A stretch of 64,000 bases of DNA from assembly GCA_004794655.1 (NCBI GenBank), contig SMMW01000575.1:9512001-9576000 (forward strand), read 5' to 3'. Every line of letters begins with the position of its first letter. Position 1 is the first letter of the stretch. Made by a program: the position numbers and the translations under genes. This document shows, one piece after another, positions 1 through 13,232 of the stretch. The notes under the pieces are model-generated. The model saw only the letters and a program-made list of their open reading frames with translations. It did no database searches and was not told where the DNA came from. This stretch comes from Marisa cornuarietis. Taxonomy: Eukaryota; Mollusca; Gastropoda; Architaenioglossa; Ampullariidae.

Positions 1-970
1 TGTGGCAACAATGCTTTAGCTATAAAGGCGGTAGTAAAACTTTTGTTTGTGAGTGAAGGTTGTTTATGCAATCTTTTTAACTCATATGTAATGATTAATT
101 CAGGCCAAAACCCTAAGCAGTCACTTTACCTCTCTAGAGTGAAATAATCACCTGTGCCTCGTGCTTTAGTTACTGCATTATCCTATTTGATCATTTATTT
201 ATTGTAAGCATCTCACTCCCAACGAAATCGGTTGCAAAGTAAAGATTTAGGCATAGAATCTGCGGCAATTAGAAGAACGAGACAATTGATCGGTGTGAAT
301 AAAATTTTACTAAGACTACAGTTTTCAGAAAAGTGAGAGTAAAAAATAGTTGTTACAGTTCAACTAATCACTATATTCCGATTTTCTGTAACATGACCAA
401 CCATAAACAAACAAAATAAATGGCTGGATTGATTTTCGGAAACTTAAACCACATCAAAGACGACAAAGTGCATGGTTATTAAAGTGATAAGATGATTTTG
501 ATTTGAGTTTTATGAGTACATCGTTCGAAAGTGTATCCGAGTAGTGAAGTAGAGGCAAAAATACAGAACGAGTCTTACAGGTCTCAAGTGTCTTCCTATC
601 GAAGTGGTATTTCCCAGTCTTCGCGAACATCCAAAAAATAAATCATGATTTTATGTAGCTCTTATTTACTATCATAGCTGTGTTTACCCCTACATAGGAA
701 AAAGCCAAATTAAAAACAAATTCTAACGTATCCTAGACTAGGAAAACTAGGTAACAAAATCAATTATAGAAATAAGCAAAATATAAACAGATATATCTAG
801 GCAAGTAAAAGAAACAAACAAGCAAACAAACAAAAAAGTGGATTAGAAAGACAGCACTTATATGTGACGAAATGCATCACAGTGCTGTAGAGACTTGTGC
901 GCTTCTTGCAAGCGAAAATACGATACACTTTGCTGTGGTGGTGTGGCGAGGCCGCCATCGGTCACGAATG

Positions 971-978
971 TATAAAAG
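971..978 (+). promoter_or_regulatory. Candidate TATA box upstream of gene A
   Basis: TATAAAAG, with a CA-containing initiator-like stretch about 30 bases downstream (TCATCACA near 1002). An ATG at 1024 opens MHVLHVFELLLAVCACTIEL, which resembles a signal peptide but runs straight into a GT/GA microsatellite with no convincing phase-1 donor. It is tempting as the gene A promoter and first exon, but unproven. Confidence 0.2.
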
Positions 979-1097
979 GATGGTCCAGGCGCCAGAGTTG
1001 CTCATCACAAAGCACACAATTAGATGCACGTGCTTCACGTGTTTGAACTTCTGTTAGCTGTGTGTGCCTGTACAATCGAGCTCATTTCCCACTCCTC

Positions 1098-1098
1098 T

Positions 1099-1145
<47 letters not shown>
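1098..1145. repeat. (GT)n then (GA)n compound microsatellite
   Basis: GT dinucleotides run directly into GA dinucleotides. A CT tract lies about 65 bases further on (1209-1224). Confidence 0.95.
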
Positions 1146-1878
1146 AGAGGGAGCATACATTGTCCCGAGATCTAGGTGCTGGACGTCCCGTGAAAGACTC
1201 CATTGCTCTTTCTCTCTCTCTCTCGTGAAAATAGTCCGCGAACAGTGGGGTACGTGTGCTCGGTATTGACGATCAGTCATCGGTGAAATTACACCCATTG
1301 TCATTGAGGTGAGGTATGAGTTGGAAAGGGAAGGGGGAGTGGAAGGAGAGAAAGAAAAGCACATGGTGCCCCATTAACAGCCAAGTGCAGCATAATGTGG
1401 GAGGTCGTGGGAGGAGGACTGAAACCCAACAACGACTATTTGTCCTTGTAGCAAAAAATCAATGTCCGTTGTATGATCTGCCGTGAGTTCTGACACAAGC
1501 TGGGAACCGTATCGCTGTCAGCAGGTGTTTGTCCAGCCTTAACACCGAGCTGCTTGGCAGTCAGGGAGAATTAGCGCCACTTGCAGTTAATTGTTCTCAC
1601 ACTCACCATATGTATTATGCATTGCGCAGCAATAAACTAATTTGTTTGTTTTAAATTGACTGTGGCTTGTGTGTTAAATCTGTTATTCACAGCACGCTTT
1701 GCAAGTACAAAGCGAGCGCTCAAGTGAGCAGAAGGGTAATCTTGGCCTTGAGGGGAAGGGGAGGAGACCTACAGCTTACATATACAGGCAAAATGTAAAC
1801 ATTGGCAGCGTTGTCCCCAAAGATGGACGAACAAGAGAAACGTCCAAAAGAGAAAGAGAGGAGAAATACAGATCGACA

Positions 1879-1968
<90 letters not shown>
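1879..1968. repeat. (GAT)30 trinucleotide microsatellite
   Basis: Thirty uninterrupted GAT triplets. All frames through it are open on one or both strands (poly-Asp, poly-Met, poly-Ser), which explains the apparent reading frames here; none is supported as a gene. Confidence 0.97.
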
Positions 1969-2613
1969 ACGCGATGTATTTTAGAGATAAGGTTGTTCAG
2001 CACCCCTTAACGATTCCACAGGTTAAAAAAATGACGAAGAACGTGGACAATGGATATTAAGTAACATCGATATGAAAGCGCACAGAAAATCAGTATCTGG
2101 CAACTGGGAAAACTCACGCCTTAACTGAGCTTATCCTTTCTTTATTAATATACGAGGACAGCGATATGAAGTCCAAAACATTGCGAACTTGATGGACGGT
2201 CAGAATTTGGCCCTAAAACCAGATGCTAAAGAAGTCTTTCGGAGAAGACAGTTGAATCTGACAGTATACTTCTGCATAAACTTTGAACACAAAGTTAAAT
2301 AACTTTATATAAATCTGAATTAAAGTGATATAGCCATATATGGTACATACGTAATTTATATGGAGACACATGCAAATAAATATAATCTGCCACTTTTACA
2401 ACAATGAAAGAAGTTGCATACATCAATATATCGAGTCATGCACATAAATGGTCAACATGTTGGTAGCTCTGTACACACTTGACTTCTCCGCTCTATTAGT
2501 TATAGGGCGAGATACAAACCTTTGTACAATCAATGATCGAGGTTGTGTAGACTGACTATCAAGTCTCAGTCTTCTTGTTTGTTAGATAATTGGTATCAAC
2601 TTCATTGCTCCAG

Positions 2614-2742
2614 GTATTCTTCCGCCTCTTCAAGATGAGGAGACGACAGCTATTTTACGCAATATTTCAGACGACAAATTCATCTTCGAGGTTGTCAACA
2701 TATCTGTTCCGGAAAAACAAACATTGCAAAGTTATGCAGACG
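2614..2742 (+). CDS. Gene A exon 1 found: start of ATD
   Basis: Phase 1 in, phase 1 out, 129 nt. It encodes (G)ILPPLQDEETTAIL... ending ...LQSYAD. The acceptor CCAG at 2610-2613 gives the same phase and nearly the same length as gene B exon 2 (126 nt, GLIPWRN...), so I prefer it. An alternative acceptor, GTTAG ending at 2585, would start the exon at 2586 in phase 0 and add IIGINFIAP, which also looks like a first ATD strand. The donor is ACG|GTGAGT. The 24-bp minisatellite begins about 20 bases after the donor. Confidence 0.75.
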
Positions 2743-5700
2743 GTGAGTTTGGGCGGAAAAGACTTCAGGTGTGTGTTATGACGACACTTCAGGTTTGTGT
2801 TATGACAACACTTCCTGTCTGTGTTATAACGACGCTTCATGTCTGTGTTATGATGACACTTCATGTCCGTGTTACGACACTTCATGTCTGTGTTATGATG
2901 ACACTTCATGTCCGTGTTATAACGACACTTCATGTCTGTGTTATGATGACACTTCATGTCCGTGTTATAACGACACTTCATGTTCGTGTTATAACGACAC
3001 TTCATGTCTGTGTTACAACGACACTTTATGTCCGTGTTATAACGACACTTCATGTCTGTGTTATGATGACACTTCATGTTTGTGTTATGATGACACTTCA
3101 TGTTTGTGTTATAACGACACTTCATGTCTGTGTTATGATGACACTTCATGTCTGTGTTATGATGACACTTCATGTTTGTGTTATAACGACACTTCATGTC
3201 TGTGTTATGATGACACTTCATGTCTGTGTTATGATGACACTTCATGTCCGTGTTATAACGACACTTCATGTCTGTGTTATGATGACACTTCATGTTTGTG
3301 TTATAACGACACTTCATGTCTGTGTTATGATGACACTTCATGTTCGTGTTATAACGACACTTCATGTCTGTGTTACAACGACACTTTATGTTTGTGTTAT
3401 AACGACACTTCATGTTTGTGTTATAACGACACTTCATGTCTGTGTTATGATGACACTTCATGTTTGTGTTATAACGACACTTCATGTCTGTGTTACAACG
3501 ACACTTTATGTCCGTGTTATAACGACACTTCATGTCCGTGTTATAACGACACTTCATGTCTGTGTTACAACGACACTTCATGTCTGTGTTATGATGGCAC
3601 TTCATGTCCGTGTTACGACACTTCATGTTTGTGTTATAACGACACTTCATGCTTGTGTTACAATGACACTTCATGTTTGTGTTATAACGACACTTCATTT
3701 CTGTGTTATAACGACTCTTCATGTCTGGGTTATAACGAAATTTCATGTCTGTGTTAAAAACACATGAAGTGTCTGTGTTATAACATGAAGTGTCTGTGTT
3801 CTAAACACAGGAAGTGTATGTGTAATGACGACAAGAAGTGTCTGTGTTATAAAGACACTTTATATCCAATATCGTCTTCTATACTTAATCTCTATGTGCA
3901 GTTGGCGAAACAACCCGTGATCTCTTTGGTCTTTCTGTGCAAAACACTACTTTCCTTGATCTGTCTCTGCAGCTAGAAAAAAAACAATCCTTGATCACCT
4001 TGATCTGTTTGTGTAGTTAGCCATAAAATCCCCAAGACCTTGATCTCTTGATTTGTCTGTGCAGTTTGCCATCAAAACCCCTAAAATCGTGATCTCCATG
4101 ATCTCTGCAGTTAGAATAAATCCTTGATCGCCTTGATCTTCCTGTATAGTTATTAAAAATAAAAACCAAGAAACAAAAACAAACTCATGATCTCAATGAT
4201 CTGCTTGACTTCACGATTCTTCTTTTCTCTCCTCATTTTCTTTCCTAGTCTGCATTTCTTCATCGTATTTTCCCTTTTTTTCATTCTTTCGTCTTCTCAT
4301 CTCGTTTTATTGCTTCTTTTTTCCTCTTCTTCTCCCCCTTCCACTTCTTTCATCATTATTGCTGTTATTGTTATTTAGTTGCGTCTCTTGTCGGTACACA
4401 ACTAGTCTATCTTTCTCTCTCATTCAAAAAGGAGGGGAAATGGAGCAGATACTGTTCTTGTCAGTTCCTGTACTTATCTTTATTCCAGTGCTCCTGTGTG
4501 CGAGCAAGCACATTAGCTTTGAATGTGTGTGTGTGTGGGAAGGGGGGGTCATGTGGTCGGGTGTTCTGTCAATTTTTAATTTTCCTTGCGCATATGAGAC
4601 AAACTAATAAAACTCTGGTGTTTTTGCTGGTAGTGTTGGTGGTGCTGTAGCTTGGCGAGGGAGAAAAATCTAGTGATGGTGATAGTGATGATGTTGATGA
4701 CAGCGCCGACTGTTTCTTGCAGCTGTGGAGGAGGTGCGCCGAGCACAAGTCGCTGCCTTAGTGGGACCGTATCACCCCCAGTATTCTGTCGCCTGCCGCC
4801 ACCTCAATGTACCCTATCTTGTGACGTCACAGCTCCCGGAGGACGTAGTACCGGGGCCGCTCCTTGTTGAGCTGTTCCCCAACGCCGTCACATTCGGTAA
4901 ATCGGTTCGTGACGTCATCAGCTTCTACCACTACACCAAAGTCGCCGTCGTGTACGACTCCTGGGCAGGTGAGAATTTGATGTGACGTCACGTGTCTGGC
5001 AAGGCCGCTTTGCTTCGTTCTCCCTGCTCAAACCCTCGCTCTGGTATGTTACACAACCCACATCCCACTGTTACTATCACTAGTTTAAAACTAATTGACA
5101 GTCCATAGCTGGCTCTGCCTTCATGCCGACAAGTTGCCATACAAGTAAGTCGACGATGTCTCAGTATTTGGAATATCTTCCACTGGCATGTATTTTCGTA
5201 TTTTTCATTGACTGTTAGTGCTGCTTATTTTTGCTTTAGTCCTTCATTTTCAAAACTGATCAGGCAGGCGCCAGTCGGTTCGTGTTCTTTTCTGGCTTAG
5301 ATGACATTCCGAATGATGTAGTGGATTCATGATGGCTTCAGCGTGCACGGGATCTGTCAAGTAGTTGTAGATCAGTGGTTGCTGGTGATGTTCACGGCAT
5401 AGGGCTCAACTCTTCTAAGAATTTTCTGAAACTTGTAGCAGCACGCTCTGTTTCAGTTCCCACACTGCCTGTCCCATTAATTAACAAAAAGAATCGTATA
5501 AACATTTAATAAACTGTTGAATGACAACTAAGAAATCAACAGATAGAGGCTTAATATATATCGAAGGAAGCTGCTTCGTCTCGCTAAATGATGAAAACTG
5601 TAAACTGTGTTTAAAAAAACCCAGAGTTGTAAAATAGGATAAAACAGACCTCTATCATTATACATAAATGCAAGCACAATTAACTGACTGTTAATAGCTT

Positions 5701-6248
5701 CAGTGGAAATGCAGTGTTATCAACACCTTGTGGCTGGGCTGTATCGCCTGTTGGGCGAATCTCGTCGCTGTGATATCCTCAACTCCCATAACTTCAAAAG
5801 TCATTCAATAAAGATTTAAGCGAAAGATGGCCCTGGTAGTTTGAGTTAGATCACCTTTCACTGGGCCAATCAGCAACATTTGGTGTGATCTGACCTTTGG
5901 AGGAAAATAAAGGCTGAGAACAGTGAACGTATTCCGTGGTGCAGAATGTATGTAGGCTATATATTTAGCTATATATTCCCAACATTGAGATAATGTCATT
6001 CTTCTATGATGATTCTGCTAGAAACTTGTAACGGATCGCATTTGTGGACCAGCATGTCCTTCGTTTTTAACCCCCAGGTTAAACAGCAAGCCTCTCGATT
6101 TTTTTTCTCTTTTTTTGTGAAGTCCATAGCACGTATTCCTCCTCTCTTATATTAGTTTGATATTTTTTCTTGACATTCGATGGAATGCATGTTGTTTAAA
6201 CTTATCCTAATATGATGATTATCATCTATATACATCTTCGTGTGCATT

Positions 6249-6311
<63 letters not shown>

Positions 6312-9300
6312 ACAAAGTACTTTTTGTGATTTACGTTGTATGAAATCATGGAGATACTATAACTTACTAGAGTTAAGAGCCCTAAAGTATTTTCTTCCTT
6401 TTCGTGTTTTTTTTTTCCACGGGATTAGAGGGTCTCTGGTGACTGCTCTTTGTTTTACCTTAAAACACATTTCAGTGAGACATTCGAGATAAGAGGTGCT
6501 TTACCTAATAAATAAAATGATGTTTCCGGATCACACGATTTCAAGCTGTGCACAGGTGCTTCAGTGCTGGAACAGCTGCTGATGCAGTCTTGGATGGAGG
6601 TGACGGCGTATCGCGTGCAGCCAAACAGACTGAAGCTTGTCCGCGGCGCCCTGAAGGCCATGCGGGACCAGTACTTCGACGTCTACGTGTGTGTCTTGAG
6701 CCCCGACACCACCAACTACGCCATGAATCAGGTAAGTTGTCAACACCACTACTTCTGCTTGAAGAATCTTGTTCCTTTTTACCAGCTTTCTAGTATGACG
6801 ACGAAACATTATCATCATTGGCAGCATCACCATCATCTTAATCATCCCACCATTTGATCACAATTGCCTTCACTGCAAACATGTGTGAATTTTAAGTTTA
6901 TGAGACTGATTTTGTTTTACCTTTATAGCTAAAACCAAACATGAAAAATACATTTTCTAGATTGTGTAAATGTCAACATATGAGTGCTCATATGTGGAAT
7001 GAGTTACGAGGGCAATCTAAATTATAGAAAACAGAAGCACCCATGTTATTCATTCTAGATGAGTGCGTACATAAGCCAAGACCTTAAATCCTGTGAAATA
7101 TATAATTGCAGTAAAAATGGATTTATTTTGTGTTTTTGCAGGCATTAGCACTCAGCATGTTCTCACCGACGTATAAATGGATTCTTGTAAACACTGTAAG
7201 CAACAATGCTTTCTACATTTTGTCTGAAAAGCAATATCTCTTAAGTGTGTACAGCCAGTTCGTCCACTCTGTATGTCGAACATGTACGTGAAGGACGTGG
7301 CTAACATTTATTTGTCTTGTCATATTATCTGCGTTTTCTAACAACCAGCGAGTCGTTAAGTGATTGACAGTATGTTGACATTATGCTGTTGAGGAAGGTT
7401 CACGTGTTTTCTTTCTGCTTCAAATGTTCGAGAAAAGCAGACATTACGGCCTGTGTAGCAGATGGAGAGGAGTTTGAAGATATGACACACACGTGTCATG
7501 ACGCGCTGTGACAATGTCGACAGGAAGCGGAAATGGCGCTGTGAAAACTGCATCCGTCTTTACCGGAAATCAGGCCGGAAGCGAAGATGAATGTTTGTCA
7601 ACGTTATGCGCTGTGTCCTGCGTAGACGACTTGTCTCAAGTTCGCGACCCAAATTCAAAAGCATCGCAAAATCGCTTCTCAAAATGTGTAACCTTTGCTT
7701 CAAAGCGGCTGAAGTGATAAAGGTCAAGCTCTTGAACCGCAGTCATCAAACGCTTACATGAAAAGCTAGTGAGCGCAGGAGTGTGACTGATGAAACACTG
7801 AAGGGCCTGATATCCGAAGGGGAACCTCGTGTTAGATACATGTACTCCAGTCGAGCAATCTCTACTCCTGTACTCATGTGTAAGGAGTAACTCAGGTTTA
7901 TGTAGGTACAACAATGAAGTCGATTTAAGAGTTAGTTGACGACAATGAATCATCTCCTGCTGACCTGTGACCAGTTATGTGGTGCATAGGCTGGTGCTAT
8001 CAACACCATTGTAATACGCAACACTTTGCTGTAATTGACACCCGCTGTAATACAGGGTTATCTAGTGTTCTTGATAATCCTTGGAAATCTGCTAAAATCT
8101 AGATTCTTGTCACCATTGTAAGAAACAATATGCAAATCTTCTTGGAACGCGATATCGGTGTTTTCCACCGAAATGCTTACTTTTACAAAATAATTTAGTA
8201 GTCTTCATCTCTCTGTATATTACTTATACCTACCCGCATATATATATATATATAAATTGTGTGTGAGAGAGAGAGAGACAGAGAGGGAGAGAATGTATGT
8301 GGACGATGAACAGCTGTAGTCCTCTCTAGCAATAATAACATCTAATTCTTTTCCTTAAGTCCCCGTTTTTCTCCCGCAAAACAAATTCTCTGTGGCATCA
8401 AACACACCCAAAATGGCCCTCAAATCATAAGCCTTATCATCTCTACCAGCACCTGGACGAGTTTGGGCTGGAGAAGTACGTGGACACGAGGGCGAACATC
8501 ACTGTTCTGCGGCTCATGATGGACTTTGACTCACAGCTGTGCCAGCTGCAGGCCGGGGACATCAGCCTCAAGCGGTCCGTCTTACACGATGCGGTGCAAG
8601 TCTTTAGGTTTCAGACAATGAACGGCCATGGCGAGGTGCACTATCAAATGAAGCAAACCAACAAAGAGGTAAATAAGGCTGTGAGGAAACTTTCGACTGT
8701 ATTCTTTCTTCTATTTCCCTTCTTTTATCCCATTTTTCCCCACTCGCTGAAATTTCCTCTAATCGTCTTTATTGTGGTATGTGGACGTCAACGTGGTTTA
8801 TTGACAGCTTTTGTGATGTGTTCGACCACGTGTTTGATTTACTAAAAGTCACAGATAATTAGTGTGTATTAGTCTTGCCAAAGAAATGTTCTCATACAGC
8901 TGTTCTTTTTGCCATCAGTTGAGGGTTGACGGCTGCACCGGCTGTTTAGAGTTCGACTCCTTCGGAAGACGACAAGAAAGTTTTCTTCAGATCTTGAACC
9001 TACAGGGTTATCGCAAAGGCGAGGTAGGTATTTGAGAGAACTTATTACTTCTCAACACTTTTAGTCTACATTTTAATCCTCCTCATTTTTTGCACTTTTT
9101 CAAAAACCTCTGTATACTCTTCTATAATATTTTTTACTTCTGTATACTCTTATAATTTCTTGCCGTTTATTTGTAATATCACAGAGGGAGAAAAGAACAC
9201 GCGTTTTGCAACAATAAAATAAAATTAACAGGTTAAATATAATACAAACCTTTCACTACTGAACTATTCTTTACAACGAAAAACGTTTGGAAACGTTTTA

Positions 9301-12300
9301 AAATATCGCTTTCATTCTAAGTGAAATTTTATCATAAATAAAACTCTTCCTTTGGCTATTAACATGCCGATTTGAGTTTGAGCTAACTGCTGGTTGTTAA
9401 TATATTTTGTAAACTAATATTTAAAAAAATAAGCACTGACTGTGACCCATGAGATCGGTAAAACAATTTATTTTGCGTACAAATTTTCATAGATTCCAGA
9501 AAACTCATGTCGGATAATGTTGCGAGAATTCCTCCCCACTGCCCCGAAGAATACAGAGAAATACAGATTGACAAATAGAGACAGAAGGCATTGGAAAAGC
9601 TATGTTGTAGTTATGTTGTCTTCTTCTGTGATATACTGAACCACTATTGCTATTTTAATTGGTTTCAGGGACTTTTTTTTTACTTACACTGCGTCGTCCA
9701 GTTTTACGTAGTTTGCACTGACAACGCTGTATGTGATGCCTTCACACTTCACAGCCTCTTTCTCGTGTTTATTCTAAAAATTGTCAATGCTTAACAAACC
9801 TGCACTTCCTGTTAGCTACCACAGAGATAACTGCCCAAGGGGCTATTCTTCTGGAATGTTTCATACTTTCACACTTTTCACACTAAAGAGTACAAAACTT
9901 GCACGTGAATATTGTTCTAAAATCCTTAATTTTTTTTTCTGCCTGCGTTCTTATCTTTTTATGGTGGAGGGAGTGTGATAACTGCCTGCTAGCCATTGCG
10001 CACAAAACCTGTTATTATTAACTACGCATACTAAAATATAAACATTCACGTATGTAAAATAATTTACATTTAAATCGAAGCACATCTTTATCATGCTGTA
10101 AAGCCTGAAATTAAGTTATTCTTTGCCAAAGAATTCTATTTACAGATTGTTCACAAGATAAACACGTTATCTCTTGCTTGACCGCAACAAATAAAAAATG
10201 TCCAGGACCAAGCTTTCCAAGGGCAGTTGTCAATATTTAGAGGTTTAAATTGTTGCAAACAATACTTTCTCTCTTTCCCAACACCTGAAATTTGTTTTTT
10301 GGAATCCCCCGAATTGCCAGCATCCGTTGCAATGCTCTCGATGTCTGTGATCTCACGAATTCACTAACGTTTCACTTCCTGTGCCTTTCCTTGACCCCGC
10401 GTTAAAGGTTACTGAGGAGGAAATTGAGTTTTGGGACAAGCAGCGCAAGCTCAAACCTCAGGCGCTCGCCACGGAGACGTTGCGCAGACAACTGGTTTGT
10501 ATTTGGAGGTGCAGTTCCTCATCCGAGGTTCTCCCAGTTCCCCCCTTTTGCTGTGTCATCAGGCAGCCGCTTAGCACGCTCCCAGCTTTACTGTGTGTCT
10601 TTGCCCTCTCTACCTGCCAACTGCGGTGACACAGTGCGACCCTTGCGATGTCTCTCTATATCCAGTCAGCCATCAGCTTTAAGAGATGAGCGTGCTTTGT
10701 CTTCCAAGGCTTTACTTTTTCTGTCTCTCTCGCTGTATGCCTTGCAGACCTTTCAACTCTTGTGTACAAACTGAGAACACTTGTCAGAAGCAGTTTGAGA
10801 ACAGTGTAAACAGGATGACTGTCGTGCTTTGTGTGCCAGACTGAGAATGCTAGACTCGCAGAGCAACTCACAACCTATAGTTTGTGATTGTCGCGCGCAA
10901 AAAAAAAAAAAAATATATATATACAATGATTACTCGCAAAAGAGGACAAGCATCTACATGAAAGCTGCTCTCAGACTGCCTGATAAAAGTATGTAAACTG
11001 CATTTAAGTGCTTCGTTGTTTGCTCCCATATTTGCTGTAGAAATGTTTTGCTACTGCCAAGTCAAACCCTTACCAGTCTATTTTATTTGGCAGTAGAGGC
11101 AATCTCAGAATGCAAACATATGCTAAAAACTTAAATATAAACATTTGGAGTTGATGTGTTACGTGCTCTTTGCTCTCTCAAGCTGAGTGCTATCAAATGC
11201 CCACGCAATTATCAGAACCCAATTATGTAGGAAGATGCTCTTTATGTGGATGATGGCTTTTTCCTCCTGCATGATATCCTTATTGCTTGATGCTTTCATA
11301 GTTTATTACTGTTCCACATTTAGCGTACCAGATATCTCGAGTATTTAATTTACCCTTTTAACCATCAGGTAGTTATTTATTTATTATTTCTTTTAATTTT
11401 TGCCTTCATTCCACATTTACCGCAAGAAGTAATTAACCACTTGCTTTTTTTCCTGCTTCGCTTATGCTTGGCTTGTATGTTCGCTTATAACATAGCATTT
11501 ACTGATGCATTTTCATTGTTACTTTAGTCCATTTTTTCATCAAGCCCAAAAGTCAACAATTACCTAAACCTTGATATGCTATGTGTCTTCTTTAACTATA
11601 TTTCATGTCAGTCAGTTTGTCTTCTGTCTCCTTCTCAAGGTTTGCTGTCTATTTCTTATCAAAAATTCAAACTGTTTTCTTTAATATGAATTTGTGCTTA
11701 TTATTTTCGCTCAAAATGATGCTTTCGTTTATGTTTTCTTTCTTTGATTTTTAGTTGCTTGCTTTCTTTCTTCCTTTTTTCAGTGGTGTTTGATCGTTTT
11801 TCATTTGGCAGTGTTCATAACATTTAAAATGGAAAAGAAAAATGTTTGCTGAAGGGATGTAACTGTCTAATCGTCCACTTGATCTTGACCTTGTTAAGAG
11901 TGTTAGGCGAGGTACGGGCAAATACGTCTGGACTTCCCTCAGCATCTTGACGCTATTTTCAATGTCCCGAACATCTACCCCCAAACCCTTGGTTTTCTGT
12001 GCAGAACATGGTCTAACCCTCAACAACTTTGACAGTTATGAACAACTCTTAGCTATATACGGTTCCTCTTTTACTTTTGGACGACTACTTTTTCACCTGA
12101 AGTGGAAACACGCTATTGAGCTCCCCGAATGGTTTCGATCACCGTCTTTAGAATGAAAACTTCTTCGGGGAGGCAGAGTATATTTGCACTGTTGATTTTC
12201 GTTTCATAACAGCACCAACCATCTTTTTTCAATAAAACAGCTACTGCATTCTATGACATTAGTTCTTCAGCAAAACTTGGCATTCTAGTTTCACATACTT

Positions 12301-13163
12301 GAAATACTCCCGATGTCAGTTAGTACTGTATAACTAATTTTGTAAGCTAAAGCATATAAAATATTGAAATGCTTGATGTCGGGCATTGCAAATATTTCTA
12401 ACACTGCACTGTGTGGAAGAAGTTGGCTAGATCATGCATCCTTTTATCTGCCTCATGTCTTAACATCTTGATTCTCAGGTTTACATTCAAAACAAACGTT
12501 AATTTTTGCTGTTGATTTTGTATTTCGCTGTGATGAGGTTTTTTTCAAGCAATCAATCAAAGTTTCTGCAAATGCTCATAAGTAGGGTAGGCAACCCCGA
12601 TTACGCTTAGTTACACAAGAACGTCTTGACAAAAATGGACTGATAACGGTTGTTATTTTTCGGTCATCTCAACTGAGAACCTTCCATGGAGGTGCATTTC
12701 CTCTTATTTCTTTATTTATGGACTTTATAACGAACTCTTCTCACTTTATTTCTGGGGGACGGCGGAAGAAGTTAAAAAAATTGGTTTACGTCACCAATAC
12801 CTGCCGCTTATTTAACGCCTTATACCTTTGTCAGAGCGGAACGTGGCGAAGTTCACCTCTTGACCTCGTGCGGCGCGTTGTTCCCTCGAAGTCCTACAGT
12901 TATGTGACCCGACAGCAGGTCTTCGGGGAGGAGCCACTGAGAATCACCACCATAATAGTAAGTAGATCAGTTCGTAATCAGGAGCTATGTTTATTTTACA
13001 ACTTTACTAACGCTTTCTGGGATATATTTCAGGCCGTGGTAGGTTGTGCTCGGTGGCAAGAGAAAGAAATGGAGGTGGGGAGGGGGAGGCGCAGCTGAGT
13101 TTGGAAAAAAGGCAATGGCTGTGAAGGTGGGAGAGGGAGGACAACGCATTTACTCAGCGCCTG

Positions 13164-13232
<69 letters not shown>

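Larger units (their letters stand above)
1..2613. other. Upstream region of gene A, no certain gene
   Basis: AT-rich DNA with no recognisable protein homology. It contains the candidate TATA box near 971, a (GT)n(GA)n tract at 1098-1145 and a (GAT)30 tract at 1879-1968. The gene A signal-peptide exon should lie here or before the window; I could not identify it. Confidence 0.6.

Noticed and set aside
1699..2010. Poly-Asp, poly-Met and poly-Ser proteins
   Set aside because: Translation of the (GAT)30 microsatellite.
2667..3767. Open frames of 328-359 codons on both strands with 8-residue repeats (HVCVITTL, MKCRYNTD types)
   Set aside because: They are by-products of a 24-bp minisatellite inside gene A intron 1. 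All periodic frames are open because unit length is a multiple of three, and there is no start, domain or splice support.
2762..3770. Possible CRISPR array
   Set aside because: Units are directly adjacent 24-bp tandem repeats without unique spacers, in a eukaryotic intron.
4652..4870. Frame MAREKNLVMVIVMMLMTAPT... resembling a signal peptide fused to exon 2
   Set aside because: It starts with TTG and reads exon 2 in the wrong frame; the true frame is fixed by exon 1 and by the ATD motifs.
8930..8965. B-box-like GAGTTCGACTCC
   Set aside because: It is coding sequence (EFDS motif) in gene A exon 6.
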